Source: Burkholderiales bacterium (GTDB lineage: Bacteria > Pseudomonadota > Gammaproteobacteria > Burkholderiales > SG8-41). From it: 64,000 nt of DNA. The position numbers and the translations under genes were made by a program. The notes beneath the pieces are model-generated. The model saw nothing but the letters and a program-made list of their open reading frames with translations. It had not been told where the DNA came from and did no database searches. The DNA lies in the NCBI GenBank assembly GCA_019634975.1, contig JAHCAI010000003.1, forward strand, positions 248,001-312,000, given 5' to 3'. This document shows positions 37,433 through 46,023 of the stretch, in pieces (the first letter of the stretch is position 1; every line of letters starts with the position of its first letter).

Positions 37433-37864
37433 ATGGACGCTTACCTGCTGTGGGCAGTGGTCGGCATCGCGCTGATCATCATCGAAATGCTGACCGGCAC
37501 TTTCTACCTGCTGGTGCTCGGCCTGGCGGCGCTGTCGGCGGCTGCCGCAGCCTGGTTCGGCGGATCGTTCTGGGTGCAGGCGGTATTGATCGCAGCGGTA
37601 TCGGTGGCCGGCGTGCTGCTGGTGAAGCGTTACCGCGGCGGCAGCCGAGCGGCAAGTGCGATGCAGGGGCCGGGGCTGGACATCGGCCAGGCGGTGACGC
37701 TCGATGAGTGGATCAGCGAGGCCGATGGGCTGGCGCGCGTGCGATACCGCAATGCGCAGTGGGAGGCGCAGGTCAGCGGTGAGCGCAGCCCCGAAAGCAG
37801 GGTGTTCTACATCCACGCGGTCGAGGGCAACACGCTGCGCGTGTCGCCCGTACGGCCGCATTGA
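37433..37864 (+). CDS. NfeD-family membrane protein
   Basis: A 143-residue protein with helices at about 5-25, 29-42 and 44-60 and a C-terminal OB-fold-like domain (TLDEWISEADGLARVRYRN). NfeD short forms act with stomatin-type proteins in membrane quality control. ATG 37433 (MDAYLLW) follows GAGAGGC. It sits 42 bp before the stomatin-like gene, the usual partner arrangement. Confidence 0.87.
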   Translation: MDAYLLWAVVGIALIIIEMLTGTFYLLVLGLAALSAAAAAWFGGSFWVQAVLIAAVSVAGVLLVKRYRGGSRAASAMQGPGLDIGQAVTLDEWISEADGLARVRYRNAQWEAQVSGERSPESRVFYIHAVEGNTLRVSPVRPH

Positions 37865-37906
37865 CAGCAGTTTCCGACAACCGACCATCGTGACGGGGAG
37901 CGCGCC

Positions 37907-38923
37907 ATGTTTCCAAAGCTGATCATCGTAGTTTTCCTCACCGGCCTGCTGATTGCCTTCGACCAGCGTTCCTTTGCAGTGCCGTTCTTCGTGGTGGCGC
38001 TGGGCGTCGTGGTGGCCATTGAATCGATACGCCAGGTGCCGCAGCAGATGGCCTGGGTGATCGAGCGCCTGGGCAAGTTCCACAGCGTCCTCGAGCCCGG
38101 CCTCAACGTGATCGTGCCTTTCCTCGACAAGGTGGCCTACCGGCACTCGCTGAAGGAGACGCCGCTTGACGTGCCCGAGCAGGTCTGCATCACCCGCGAC
38201 AACACCCAGCTCGGCGTCGACGGCATCATCTACTACCAGGTGACCGACCCGAAACTCGCTTCCTACGGTTCCTCGGACTACATCTCGGCGGTGACCCAGC
38301 TCGCGCAGACCACGCTGCGTTCCGAAATCGGCAAGATGGAGCTCGACAAGACCTTCGAGAGCCGCGACGAGATCAACCGCCAGGTGGTGTCGGTGCTCGA
38401 CGAGGCGGGGCGCACCTGGGGTGTCAAGGTGCTGCGCTACGAGATCAAGAACCTGACGCCGCCGGATTCGATCCTGCGCGCGATGCAGGCACAGATCACC
38501 GCCGAACGCGAGAAGCGTGCGCTGATTGCCAAGTCCGAAGGCCAGCGCCAGGAGGAAATCAACCTTGCCGACGGCGAGAAACAGGCGGCGGTGCTGAAAT
38601 CCGAAGGTGACAAGACTGCGGCGATCAACCGCGCCCAGGGCGAGGCGGCGCGCATCCAGCTGATCGCCGAGGCCACTGCGGGCGCGATCAGCACCGTGGC
38701 GCAGGCGCTGAACGGCCCCGGCGGCAGCCAGGCGGCGAATCTGGAGGTGGCGAAACTCTACGTCAATGCCTTTGCCCACCTCGCGCGCACCAACAACACG
38801 CTGATCGTGCCGGCCAACGTGGCCGACGTGGCGACGCTGGTGAGTTCGGCGATGGCGGTGATGGACAACGTCAAGAAGGCGACGCCGGGCACCACCCCGG
38901 GTGCTGGCGCCGTCGCGTCCTGA
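37907..38923 (+). CDS. SPFH/Band 7 (stomatin-like) membrane protein
   Basis: A 338-residue protein with one or two N-terminal membrane helices (3-17 and 24-40) and a Band 7 domain (about 45-200, with RLGKFHSVLEPGLNVIVPFL). A coiled coil follows (REKRALIAKSEGQRQEEINL), and then an Ala-rich tail. It probably forms oligomeric rings in the inner membrane together with NfeD. It is the final gene of this small operon. Confidence 0.92.
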   Translation: MFPKLIIVVFLTGLLIAFDQRSFAVPFFVVALGVVVAIESIRQVPQQMAWVIERLGKFHSVLEPGLNVIVPFLDKVAYRHSLKETPLDVPEQVCITRDNTQLGVDGIIYYQVTDPKLASYGSSDYISAVTQLAQTTLRSEIGKMELDKTFESRDEINRQVVSVLDEAGRTWGVKVLRYEIKNLTPPDSILRAMQAQITAEREKRALIAKSEGQRQEEINLADGEKQAAVLKSEGDKTAAINRAQGEAARIQLIAEATAGAISTVAQALNGPGGSQAANLEVAKLYVNAFAHLARTNNTLIVPANVADVATLVSSAMAVMDNVKKATPGTTPGAGAVAS

Positions 38924-38945
38924 GCAGGAGTGGCCGGGCGGATTG

Positions 38946-39839
38946 TCAGTGCGGGGCGCCGGGCGCCGCCTTCGCCGACATCGCGGTGACGCCGGCGGGT
39001 CCGGGAAGTGACACGGCCGCGCCGCGGCGGGCTGCTTCTTCCTCGGCGGGGGTCGGCACTCCGCTGCTCCAGGTGATCGCCGCTCCGGTTGCGGGGAGCA
39101 AGTCTCCCGGCAGTGAGGATCCGTCCAGTTTTTCCCGCGGCGGGTTGCCGTCGTAAATCAGGTTGCGGCGGCGTTGCAGATAGGCATCGCGCACGAATTC
39201 ATATTCGTCGAGCGCGGCAACCGCCAGTATGCGGCTGGCGCTGAGCAGGTTCGCGCGGTCGGAAACCAGCCGCAACGCGGCAATCTGGTTGCGGTCGCGC
39301 GGCGGGTTGATGTTCGACACCGGATCGACGGCCAGGTAGACCACGGTGCCCACCGCATCGCGCGTGGTGCGCGGCCCGAGGAAGGGCAGCACCAGGTAGG
39401 GGCCATCGCCGATTCCCCAGTAGCCGAAAGTCTGGCCGAAGTCCTCGTCATGTTTTTCCAGGCCTGCCGGGGTCGCCACGTCGAAAATGCCGAGCAGGCC
39501 TGCCGTGGTGTTCAGCAGCACGCGGCCGATGTCGGAGAGCGCGGCGCCGAACTTGCCCTGCAACAGGTTGTTCAGCGCGACGATGACATCATTGATGTTG
39601 GCGAATACGTTGCTGACGCCGGTGCGCACCGGCGCCGGCACCACACCCTGGTAAACCTCGGCGGCGGGCTTGACGAGCATGGTGTCCAGCCCGTCATTGA
39701 AGGTGTGGATCGCCCGGTTGACGGGCTCCAGCGGGTCGCGCGGATCTCCTCCGCCGGTGGTGGCGCAACCGCCCAGCATGCCCAGGCCAAGTGCTGCGCA
39801 GAAGACGGTTGCCCGCAAGCGGCTCGCAAGACGAAGCAT
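38946..39839 (-). CDS. mlaA: MlaA (VacJ) outer-membrane lipoprotein
   Basis: A 297-residue lipoprotein (lipobox LGGC, Cys25) with the MlaA hallmarks DPLEPVNRAIHTFND, PAPVRTGVSNVFANINDVI and LVLPFLGPRTTRDA. MlaA removes phospholipids from the outer leaflet of the outer membrane. A C-terminal Pro/Ala/Gly tail of about 50 residues after the domain looks longer than usual. No other mla gene is in the window. A TATAAT-like -10 on the minus strand (39891-39896) may be its promoter. Confidence 0.9.
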   Translation of the reverse strand: MLRLASRLRATVFCAALGLGMLGGCATTGGGDPRDPLEPVNRAIHTFNDGLDTMLVKPAAEVYQGVVPAPVRTGVSNVFANINDVIVALNNLLQGKFGAALSDIGRVLLNTTAGLLGIFDVATPAGLEKHDEDFGQTFGYWGIGDGPYLVLPFLGPRTTRDAVGTVVYLAVDPVSNINPPRDRNQIAALRLVSDRANLLSASRILAVAALDEYEFVRDAYLQRRRNLIYDGNPPREKLDGSSLPGDLLPATGAAITWSSGVPTPAEEEAARRGAAVSLPGPAGVTAMSAKAAPGAPH

Positions 39840-40084
39840 TTCTTTGGGTCCTTGACTGTTTTTTTGTTCCGCGACAGGCGGTTACGCGCGATTATAACCA
39901 AGCTCCCGCCGCGATTGCGGACGAGCCCCGCGCTTGTTGCGAAAAACACAGTCCGCACCCCGGTGGGAAGACAAAACCCCTTTGATATACTCGAAAGCCT
40001 CAATATTCCGGGGCGTTCCGCGGTTTCTTCGAGGGCTGTTCCGGACAGATTTCAAACATGCCAAACACGCGCAGGAGCCGAAAC

Positions 40085-41566
40085 ATGTTGCAGAAAGCCA
40101 AGCCGCCCGTCGAACTGAAGGATTCCAGCCTGTTCCGCCAGCAGTGTTACATCGACGGCGCCTGGGTTGATGCCGACGACAAGTCGACGCTGGCGGTGCA
40201 TAACCCGGCGACGGGCGAACCGATCGGCACGGTGCCGAAGATGGGCGCCGCCGAAACCCGCCGCGCGATCGAGGCTGCCAATGCCGCCTGGCCGGCCTGG
40301 CGTTCGAAAACGGCCAAGGAACGGTCGGTCATCCTGCGCAAATGGTTCGACCTGATGATGGCGAACCAGGAAGACCTGGCGAAACTGATGACTGTCGAAC
40401 AGGGCAAACCGATTGCCGAGTCGCGCGGGGAAATCGCCTACGGGGCCTCCTTCATCGAGTGGTTCGCCGAGGAGGGCAAGCGCATATACGGCGATACCAT
40501 CCCGACCCACGCACCGGACAAGCGCATCGTGGTGATCAAGCAGCCGATCGGCGTCTGCGCGGCGGTGACGCCCTGGAATTTTCCCAACGCGATGATCACG
40601 CGCAAGGCGGGACCGGCGCTGGCCGCGGGCTGCACGATGGTGATCAAGCCGGCTTCGCAGACGCCGTACTCGGCGCTGGCATTGTGCGAACTTGCCGAGC
40701 GCGCCGGCATCCCGAAGGGCGTGCTGTCGGTGGTGACCGGTTCGGCCGGCCCGATCGGGAAGGAACTGACGACCAACCCGCTGGTGCGCAAGTTCACTTT
40801 CACCGGATCCACCGAGGTGGGCAAGCTGCTGATGCAGCAATGCGCGAGCACGGTGAAAAAGGTGTCTCTGGAACTGGGAGGCAATGCGCCCTTCATCGTG
40901 TTTGACGATGCCGACCTGGCGTCGGCGGTCGAGGGTGCGATGGCATCCAAATACCGCAACACCGGCCAGACCTGTGTCTGCGCCAACCGCATATTCGTGC
41001 AGGACGGGGTTTACGAGAAGTTCTCGAAAATGCTGGCCGAGCGGGTGTCGCAGATGAAGGTCGGCAACGGCCTCGAGGACGGCAATGCCCAGGGCCCGCT
41101 GATCGACATGAAGGCGGTGGAAAAGGTCGAGGAGCACATCGCCGATGCCGTCGCCAAGGGCGCGAAAATCCTGACCGGCGGCAAGCGCCACGAGAAGGGC
41201 GGCCAGTTTTTCCAGCCCACCGTGCTCGCCAATGTCACCACCGACATGAAGGTCACTCACGAGGAAACCTTCGGTCCGGTGGCGCCGCTCTACCGCTTCA
41301 AGACTGAAGAGGAGTTGCTGCAGCTCGCGAACAACACCGAATATGGCCTTGCCTCGTATTTCTACAGCCGCGACATCGGTCGCATCTGGCGAATCGCCGA
41401 AGGACTGGAATCGGGCATTGTCGGCATCAACGTCGGCATCATTTCCAACGAGATTGCGCCCTTCGGTGGCATGAAGGAGTCCGGCATCGGCCGCGAGGGT
41501 TCCAGGTACGGCATCGAGGAATTCGTCGAGGTGAAATACCTCTGCATCGGCGACGTCAACAAATAG
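40085..41566 (+). CDS. gabD: NAD(P)-dependent succinate-semialdehyde dehydrogenase
   Basis: A 493-residue aldehyde dehydrogenase of normal length. It has PWNFPNAMITRKAGPALAAG, FTGSTEVGK, catalytic Glu in SLELGGNAPFIVFDD and catalytic Cys in NTGQTCVCANR, the last with the two-cysteine pattern of GabD. It converts succinate semialdehyde to succinate. ATG 40085 follows AGGAG. A longer in-frame start at 40058 lacks a ribosome site. Confidence 0.93.
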   Translation: MLQKAKPPVELKDSSLFRQQCYIDGAWVDADDKSTLAVHNPATGEPIGTVPKMGAAETRRAIEAANAAWPAWRSKTAKERSVILRKWFDLMMANQEDLAKLMTVEQGKPIAESRGEIAYGASFIEWFAEEGKRIYGDTIPTHAPDKRIVVIKQPIGVCAAVTPWNFPNAMITRKAGPALAAGCTMVIKPASQTPYSALALCELAERAGIPKGVLSVVTGSAGPIGKELTTNPLVRKFTFTGSTEVGKLLMQQCASTVKKVSLELGGNAPFIVFDDADLASAVEGAMASKYRNTGQTCVCANRIFVQDGVYEKFSKMLAERVSQMKVGNGLEDGNAQGPLIDMKAVEKVEEHIADAVAKGAKILTGGKRHEKGGQFFQPTVLANVTTDMKVTHEETFGPVAPLYRFKTEEELLQLANNTEYGLASYFYSRDIGRIWRIAEGLESGIVGINVGIISNEIAPFGGMKESGIGREGSRYGIEEFVEVKYLCIGDVNK

Positions 41567-41567
41567 T

Positions 41568-41596
41568 CAAATAAAATCAAGTATTTAAGATATATT
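41568..41596 (+). repeat. AT-rich recurrent motif, copy C
   Basis: AATAAAATCAAGTATTTAAG then ATATATT lies directly after the gabD stop and before the glyoxalase-type gene. Confidence 0.6.
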
Positions 41597-41620
41597 CCGC
41601 CGCAGTCCCCGCTGCGGCGG
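41597..41620 (+). terminator. possible terminator hairpin after gabD
   Basis: CCGCCGCA pairs with TGCGGCGG over an 8 nt loop. Only a short T-rich tail (TGCTGTTT) follows, so termination is uncertain, and the hairpin lies 20 bp before the next start codon. Confidence 0.35.
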
Positions 41621-41639
41621 TGCTGTTTGGGAGCACCGA

Positions 41640-42047
41640 ATGTTCAGCATCCTCGGCCTTGACCATGTCGTGCTGCGTGCCGCCAGCCTGCCGCGCATGG
41701 TGCGGTTTTATTGCGAGGTGCTCGGCTGCACCGTGGAGAAGGAGCGCGAGGATCTCGGGATGACGCAGCTGCGCGCGGGCAGCGCGCTGATCGACCTCGT
41801 CGCCGTGGACGGCAAGCTGGGCCGCCGCGGCGGGGCCGCGCCGGGGCCGGAAGGACGCAACATGGATCACCTTTGCCTGCGCATCGAGCCCTTCGACCCC
41901 GGTGCCCTGAGCGCGCACCTGCTGCGCCATGGCGTGGTGCCCGGGGAAATCAAGCCGCGTTACGGTGCCGACGGGCAGGGGCCCTCGCTGTACCTGAGCG
42001 ACCCCGAGGGCAATGTCGTCGAACTGAAGGGGCCACCAGCAAACTGA
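41640..42047 (+). CDS. glyoxalase/bleomycin resistance (VOC) superfamily protein
   Basis: A 135-residue single-domain VOC protein: first half ILGLDHVVLRAASLPRMVRF, second half NMDHLCLRIEPF and DPEGNVVELKG. Metal ligands look like His9, His in DHLCL and Glu in VVELKG. Members include ring-cleavage dioxygenases, glyoxalases and resistance proteins, and the role here is open. It follows gabD by 73 bp. Confidence 0.8.
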   Translation: MFSILGLDHVVLRAASLPRMVRFYCEVLGCTVEKEREDLGMTQLRAGSALIDLVAVDGKLGRRGGAAPGPEGRNMDHLCLRIEPFDPGALSAHLLRHGVVPGEIKPRYGADGQGPSLYLSDPEGNVVELKGPPAN

Positions 42048-42070
42048 CCTGCCATCGTTCGCCGCGGTTC

Positions 42071-43531
42071 TCAGTCCTTGCGCAGCTTGCCCAGCCAGTA
42101 TTCCATTTGCCTGCCGGCGGCTTCCCTTCCGCCGAGACCGAAGGACAGTGCGACGGCCACTGCCACTGCGCCAAACACCAGTGCGAAGGCGAGGTTGACG
42201 ATGTCGTCGGCGATACCCATCGCACGCAGGCCCATCGCGATGACCAGGCCAAGAATCGCGATGCGGGCAATGCCGGCCAGCGTCGCGCTGTTGGTGCCGG
42301 AAGCCCGGCTGAGGGCGGCGTGTGCGACATTGGCCAGCCAGAAGCCGATCAACAGGATGACGCTGCCGAGCAGGATGTTTCCGGCAAATCCTATGAATGT
42401 GGTCACCACTTCACGTACCTGGGTGAACTGGAGCTGGTTCGCGGCTTCAACAGTGGCAAACAGCATGGCGAAGAACATGATCAGCATGCCGGCGAGTGCG
42501 GACGGTTTCAGTTCCCCGCCAATCGTGCCCGACAAGCCGATTTTTTCCGGCACGCTGTCAAGCCCCATGCCGTTGAGCAGACGGGCGACCAGTGCCGACG
42601 CAAATTTCGCGACATACCATGTCACCACCAGTATCAGACCGGCTGCGACCAGGTTTGGCACCGCGGCCAGGATGCGGGTCAGCATGTCGGTGGCCGGGCG
42701 CGAAACCGCCTCTATCTGCAATGCATCGAGTGCGGCGATCAGTGTCGGGATGAAGATGAAAATGAAGACCAGGGTGCCGGTGACGCGGGAAATCTGCACC
42801 GAAGGTTCGAGCCCCGCCTTGTGCCCGGCCTCATCGGCGCCCGCAGCGGCAAGCAGGTTGACTACCAGGCCGCGCATGACCTTGGCCACCAGCCAGCCAA
42901 CGAAGCCAATGGCGGCCGCGGCCAACACGTTGGGCAGGACGCCAAGCGCCTTGTTGACCATCGCCTGCACCGGTGCGAGCAGTCCTTCCAGGTTGTAGGC
43001 CCCGAGTATGGCAGGGATGAACAGCAGTATGACCAGCCAGAACAGCACATTGCCGACGTTCTTGCTCATGGGCTCCATGCCGGCGCTTTTTGTCAGCTGA
43101 TCGTCGAGCGACGACTTTTCCAGTCCGCGCGATACCAGCGCCCTCAGTACGGTGGCCAGCAGCCAGGCGACGACAACCAGTATCGTGCCGGCTGCGAGGC
43201 GCGGCATGTAACCGAAGATCTGCACAACAAGCACCTGGAGCGGGTCGGAAACCAGTTCGAGGTCGAGCGCATTCAAGACGCCAAGTGCGGTAAGCAGCAG
43301 GAATACCCAGAACACCCCCGAGGCGATACCGCGTTCGACGCCGAGTTTTTGTCCGGTACTCTCCTCTATGCGCTGATTGACCTTGAGCAGGGACAGCAGG
43401 CGCATCGTTCCCGCGCGTGATGCAACCGCAATGATCCAGCCGAGTATCAGTATCGCCAGGGCGCCGATGATGTTCGGAAGATGTGCGCCGAGCGTGTTCG
43501 AAAGCGAGTTCACGAGGGCTGTGAGATCCAT
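42071..43531 (-). CDS. mechanosensitive-channel-like membrane protein (MscS TM-helix repeats, CmpX type)
   Basis: A 486-residue, strongly hydrophobic protein made of repeated two- or three-helix units (for example ILILGWIIAVASRAG, TILVVVAWLLATVLRALVSR, NVLAAAAIGFVGWLVAKVMR and LILVVTWYVAKFASALVARL). This is the repeated conserved TM helix of MscS-related proteins, without the soluble MscS core. ATG 43531 follows a perfect GGAGG site. It probably acts in membrane tension or osmotic response. Confidence 0.85.
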   Translation of the reverse strand: MDLTALVNSLSNTLGAHLPNIIGALAILILGWIIAVASRAGTMRLLSLLKVNQRIEESTGQKLGVERGIASGVFWVFLLLTALGVLNALDLELVSDPLQVLVVQIFGYMPRLAAGTILVVVAWLLATVLRALVSRGLEKSSLDDQLTKSAGMEPMSKNVGNVLFWLVILLFIPAILGAYNLEGLLAPVQAMVNKALGVLPNVLAAAAIGFVGWLVAKVMRGLVVNLLAAAGADEAGHKAGLEPSVQISRVTGTLVFIFIFIPTLIAALDALQIEAVSRPATDMLTRILAAVPNLVAAGLILVVTWYVAKFASALVARLLNGMGLDSVPEKIGLSGTIGGELKPSALAGMLIMFFAMLFATVEAANQLQFTQVREVVTTFIGFAGNILLGSVILLIGFWLANVAHAALSRASGTNSATLAGIARIAILGLVIAMGLRAMGIADDIVNLAFALVFGAVAVAVALSFGLGGREAAGRQMEYWLGKLRKD

Positions 43532-43772
43532 GGTTCCTCCGTTAAAGATGACTTCTTTAAAGAGTACCCGGGCTGAGCCGTCGCGCGGATGGTGCATTCA
43601 TGGCAATCAAAGGTGGCGCACCGACCGCGGCGCACGCCGGACCGTATGCGAACACCATACAGGATGTTCGCGGACCTTGACAACAGGAACAACAGGCGGC
43701 TGGGCGCGACGGCGTGATTGCTGTTCAGTTGCCGTGCCGCAAGAGGTGCGTATGAAGGTGCCGCGATGCCGG

Positions 43773-44834
43773 TCAGGCTTGAATGCGCCCGGCTATTTCT
43801 CCCGCAAAGGCCACTGTTCCGAGTTCGCCGCCCAGGTCAGGCGTGCGGGTCGCGGGCGACTGCAGCGAGGCATCGATCGCGGCCTCGATGGCTTTCGCCG
43901 CGGCGTCGAACTCCGGGCGCCGGTGTTTCGCCGCCAGCCACTGCAGCAGCATCGCCGAAGACAGCAGCAGCGACACCGGGTTGGCCTTGTCCTGGCCGGC
44001 GATGTCGGGTGCGGATCCATGCTGGGCCTGGGCGCAGCAGGCGTCGTCGCCGGTCATCGTCGAGCCGGCCAGTCCGAGGCCGCCCGAAAGTTCGGAAGCC
44101 TCGTCCGAAAGGATGTCGCCGAACATGTTGCCGGTGACGATGCAGTCGAAGCGGTCCGGGATGCGCACCAGCAGCGCGGCCATCGCATCGACGATCTTTT
44201 CGTCGAGTTCGACGTCGGGATATTTCTTCGCCACCGCCCGCACCTCCCGCAGGAACAGGCCGTCGGACATGTGCAGCACGTTGGCTTTGTGCACGGCGGT
44301 GACTTTCCTGCGCCGCCGGCGAGCCCACTCGAAGGCAACCTCGGCGATGCGCCGGGACTGCTTTGCGGTGACCTTGCGCACGGCGATGGCGACGTCCTCG
44401 GTCGGCATGAATTCGCCGCGGCCCATGAACATGTTGCGGTCGCCGTAGAAACCCTCGGTGCATTCGCGGAAGATCACGAGGTCGATCGGTTTGCCCGTGA
44501 GGCCGACGCCCATGCGTGATTTCGCGGGGCGGATGTTGGCGAAGAGGTCGAGCTGCACGCGCAGCCAGCCGGAAGGGTTGATGCCGCCCCGTTCCTTGGG
44601 CGGGTAATCGAGGTGGGACACCGGTCCGAGAATGATGCCGGGGGCCTCGCGAGCGGCCTGCTGGATGTCTTCGGGGAAGGTGGAGCCGTGTTTTTTCAGC
44701 GCGGCGAATCCGATCTCGCGGATGTCCCATTCGAGGCCGAGACCGAATCTGGCGTTGGCGCGGTCGAGGACAGCGAGCGTTGCCGCGGTGATTTCGGGAC
44801 CGATGCCGTCGCCGGGCAGGACGAGGATTTTCAT
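43773..44834 (-). CDS. isocitrate/isopropylmalate dehydrogenase family protein
   Basis: A 353-residue NAD(P)-dependent beta-decarboxylating dehydrogenase with the opening LVLPGDGIGPEITAATL, the Lys/Tyr region ECTEGFYGDRNMFMG, AVHKANVLHMSDGLF and the metal-binding DCIVTGNMFGDILSDEAS. In the last part SGGLGLAGSTMTG and AQHGSAPDIAGQDKANP are typical. The signature does not tell whether the substrate is isopropylmalate, tartrate or another 3-hydroxy diacid. ATG 44834 is chosen over a longer frame. Confidence 0.88.
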   Translation of the reverse strand: MKILVLPGDGIGPEITAATLAVLDRANARFGLGLEWDIREIGFAALKKHGSTFPEDIQQAAREAPGIILGPVSHLDYPPKERGGINPSGWLRVQLDLFANIRPAKSRMGVGLTGKPIDLVIFRECTEGFYGDRNMFMGRGEFMPTEDVAIAVRKVTAKQSRRIAEVAFEWARRRRRKVTAVHKANVLHMSDGLFLREVRAVAKKYPDVELDEKIVDAMAALLVRIPDRFDCIVTGNMFGDILSDEASELSGGLGLAGSTMTGDDACCAQAQHGSAPDIAGQDKANPVSLLLSSAMLLQWLAAKHRRPEFDAAAKAIEAAIDASLQSPATRTPDLGGELGTVAFAGEIAGRIQA

Positions 44835-44929
44835 TGCGATACCTGATATGGTGACAGCGGAATTGTAGCAGCGCGCCTGCATCGTCCGGCGCGCCCAGGC
44901 TCCCCGACCAGACACCGAAAGTCCAACAC

Positions 44930-45721
44930 ATGCCGCGCGTAGTTGCCCTCTATCGTTATCCCCTCAAGGGCTTCACTCCCGAAGCCTGCACTGCACTGAC
45001 CGTGCTGCCCGAAGGCCGGGTCGCGGGTGACCGCGTGCTCGCGTTCCGTTTTGCCAATGCGCCGGTCGCCGATGACCAGTGGTGCCGCAAGTATGAAGGC
45101 ATCGTGCTCGCCAACACGCCGGGGCTGGCGCGGCTGACCGCGAAGTTTGACCATCGTGAACAGCGTTTGCGTATTGCGCTGGGCAACCAGGTGCTGTGCG
45201 ATGAGGCCCTGGACGATGCCGGCCGGGCGCGCCTGGTCGAGGCGCTGACCGCGTACCTGCTCGATCTCGGGGAACATCCGCTGCGCAACCATCCCGACCG
45301 GCTGCCGCTGAAACTGGTCGGCGACGGTGTCCGGCCGCGTTACCAGGACAACGAGGCGGGGCAGGTGACGCTGCACAGCCGGGAGACCATGGCCTCGGCG
45401 GCTGCCGCATTGAAGGATCCGAAGCTGAGCGAGCACCGCTTCCGCCACAACATTGTGATCGAGGGTGTCGAGGCCTGGGAAGAATTGTCTTGGTTGGGCA
45501 GGCGCGTGCGTATCGGCGCCGTCGAGATGGATGTGGTCAAGCCGAAGACGCGCTGCCTCGCCACCCATGCCAATCCCGAAACTGGTGAGCGGGACCTGAT
45601 GGTGATGCAGGGACTGGTCAGGCATTTCAGGCAGGCGCAGCCGACGCTGGGCGTCGGCATGCTGACATGTGGCGCGGGGGGCGAGGTGCGCGTCGGCGAC
45701 GACATCCGCCTGGTTGGCTGA
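44930..45721 (+). CDS. MOSC domain protein
   Basis: A 263-residue protein: N-terminal MOSC_N beta-barrel (RVVALYRYPLKGFTPEACT, LPEGRVAGDRVLAFRFAN) followed by a MOSC domain with the conserved cysteine in PKTRCLATHANPETGERD (near 207). MOSC proteins carry sulfur or molybdenum cofactor in relatives such as the MOCO sulfurase C-terminus and mARC. No linked molybdenum enzyme is present here. The gene ends just before the riboswitch promoter. Confidence 0.88.
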   Translation: MPRVVALYRYPLKGFTPEACTALTVLPEGRVAGDRVLAFRFANAPVADDQWCRKYEGIVLANTPGLARLTAKFDHREQRLRIALGNQVLCDEALDDAGRARLVEALTAYLLDLGEHPLRNHPDRLPLKLVGDGVRPRYQDNEAGQVTLHSRETMASAAAALKDPKLSEHRFRHNIVIEGVEAWEELSWLGRRVRIGAVEMDVVKPKTRCLATHANPETGERDLMVMQGLVRHFRQAQPTLGVGMLTCGAGGEVRVGDDIRLVG

Positions 45722-45730
45722 ACCCGCGGC

Positions 45731-45759
45731 TTGCGGTTCATCGCCGCCGCAACTAGAAT
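45731..45759 (+). promoter_or_regulatory. sigma70 promoter driving the glycine riboswitch
   Basis: TTGCGG (45731-45736) and TAGAAT (45754-45759) are exactly 17 bp apart, and transcription would start about six bases before the first aptamer. The position fits the riboswitch transcript. Confidence 0.65.
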
Positions 45760-45765
45760 CCAGCC

Positions 45766-45960
45766 ATTCGCAGGAGAGTGAGCCTCGGTTAAGCACCGGG
45801 GTTCCGCCGAAGGCGCAATCCCTCATGATCGCTCAGGCAAACATACTGCGGGTGGTAGCAGCCGATCTGGAGAGCGGTCACGCGACTGTGCAGTGACCCA
45901 CCGAAGGGGCACACGGGCCTAGGCCCGTAAAACTCTCAGGTAAACGGACAGGGAGGGCGG
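45766..45960 (+). ncRNA. tandem glycine riboswitch
   Basis: Two aptamers lie in series: the first (about 45771-45848) with GGAGAGTG and CGCTCAGGCAAACATACTG, and the second (about 45866-45959) with GGAGAGC, CCACCGAAGGGGCA and AACTCTCAGGTAAACGGACA. These are the conserved elements of the glycine riboswitch, and the tandem form binds glycine cooperatively. Downstream a switch region of about 60 nt leads to the dadA-like start at 46024. Confidence 0.93.
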
Positions 45961-46023
45961 CGCGGGGCAAAAGCTCCGTCTGCTTTCAATGGACGAGTCC
46001 ATCCTTGGACCTGGGAGATCATC

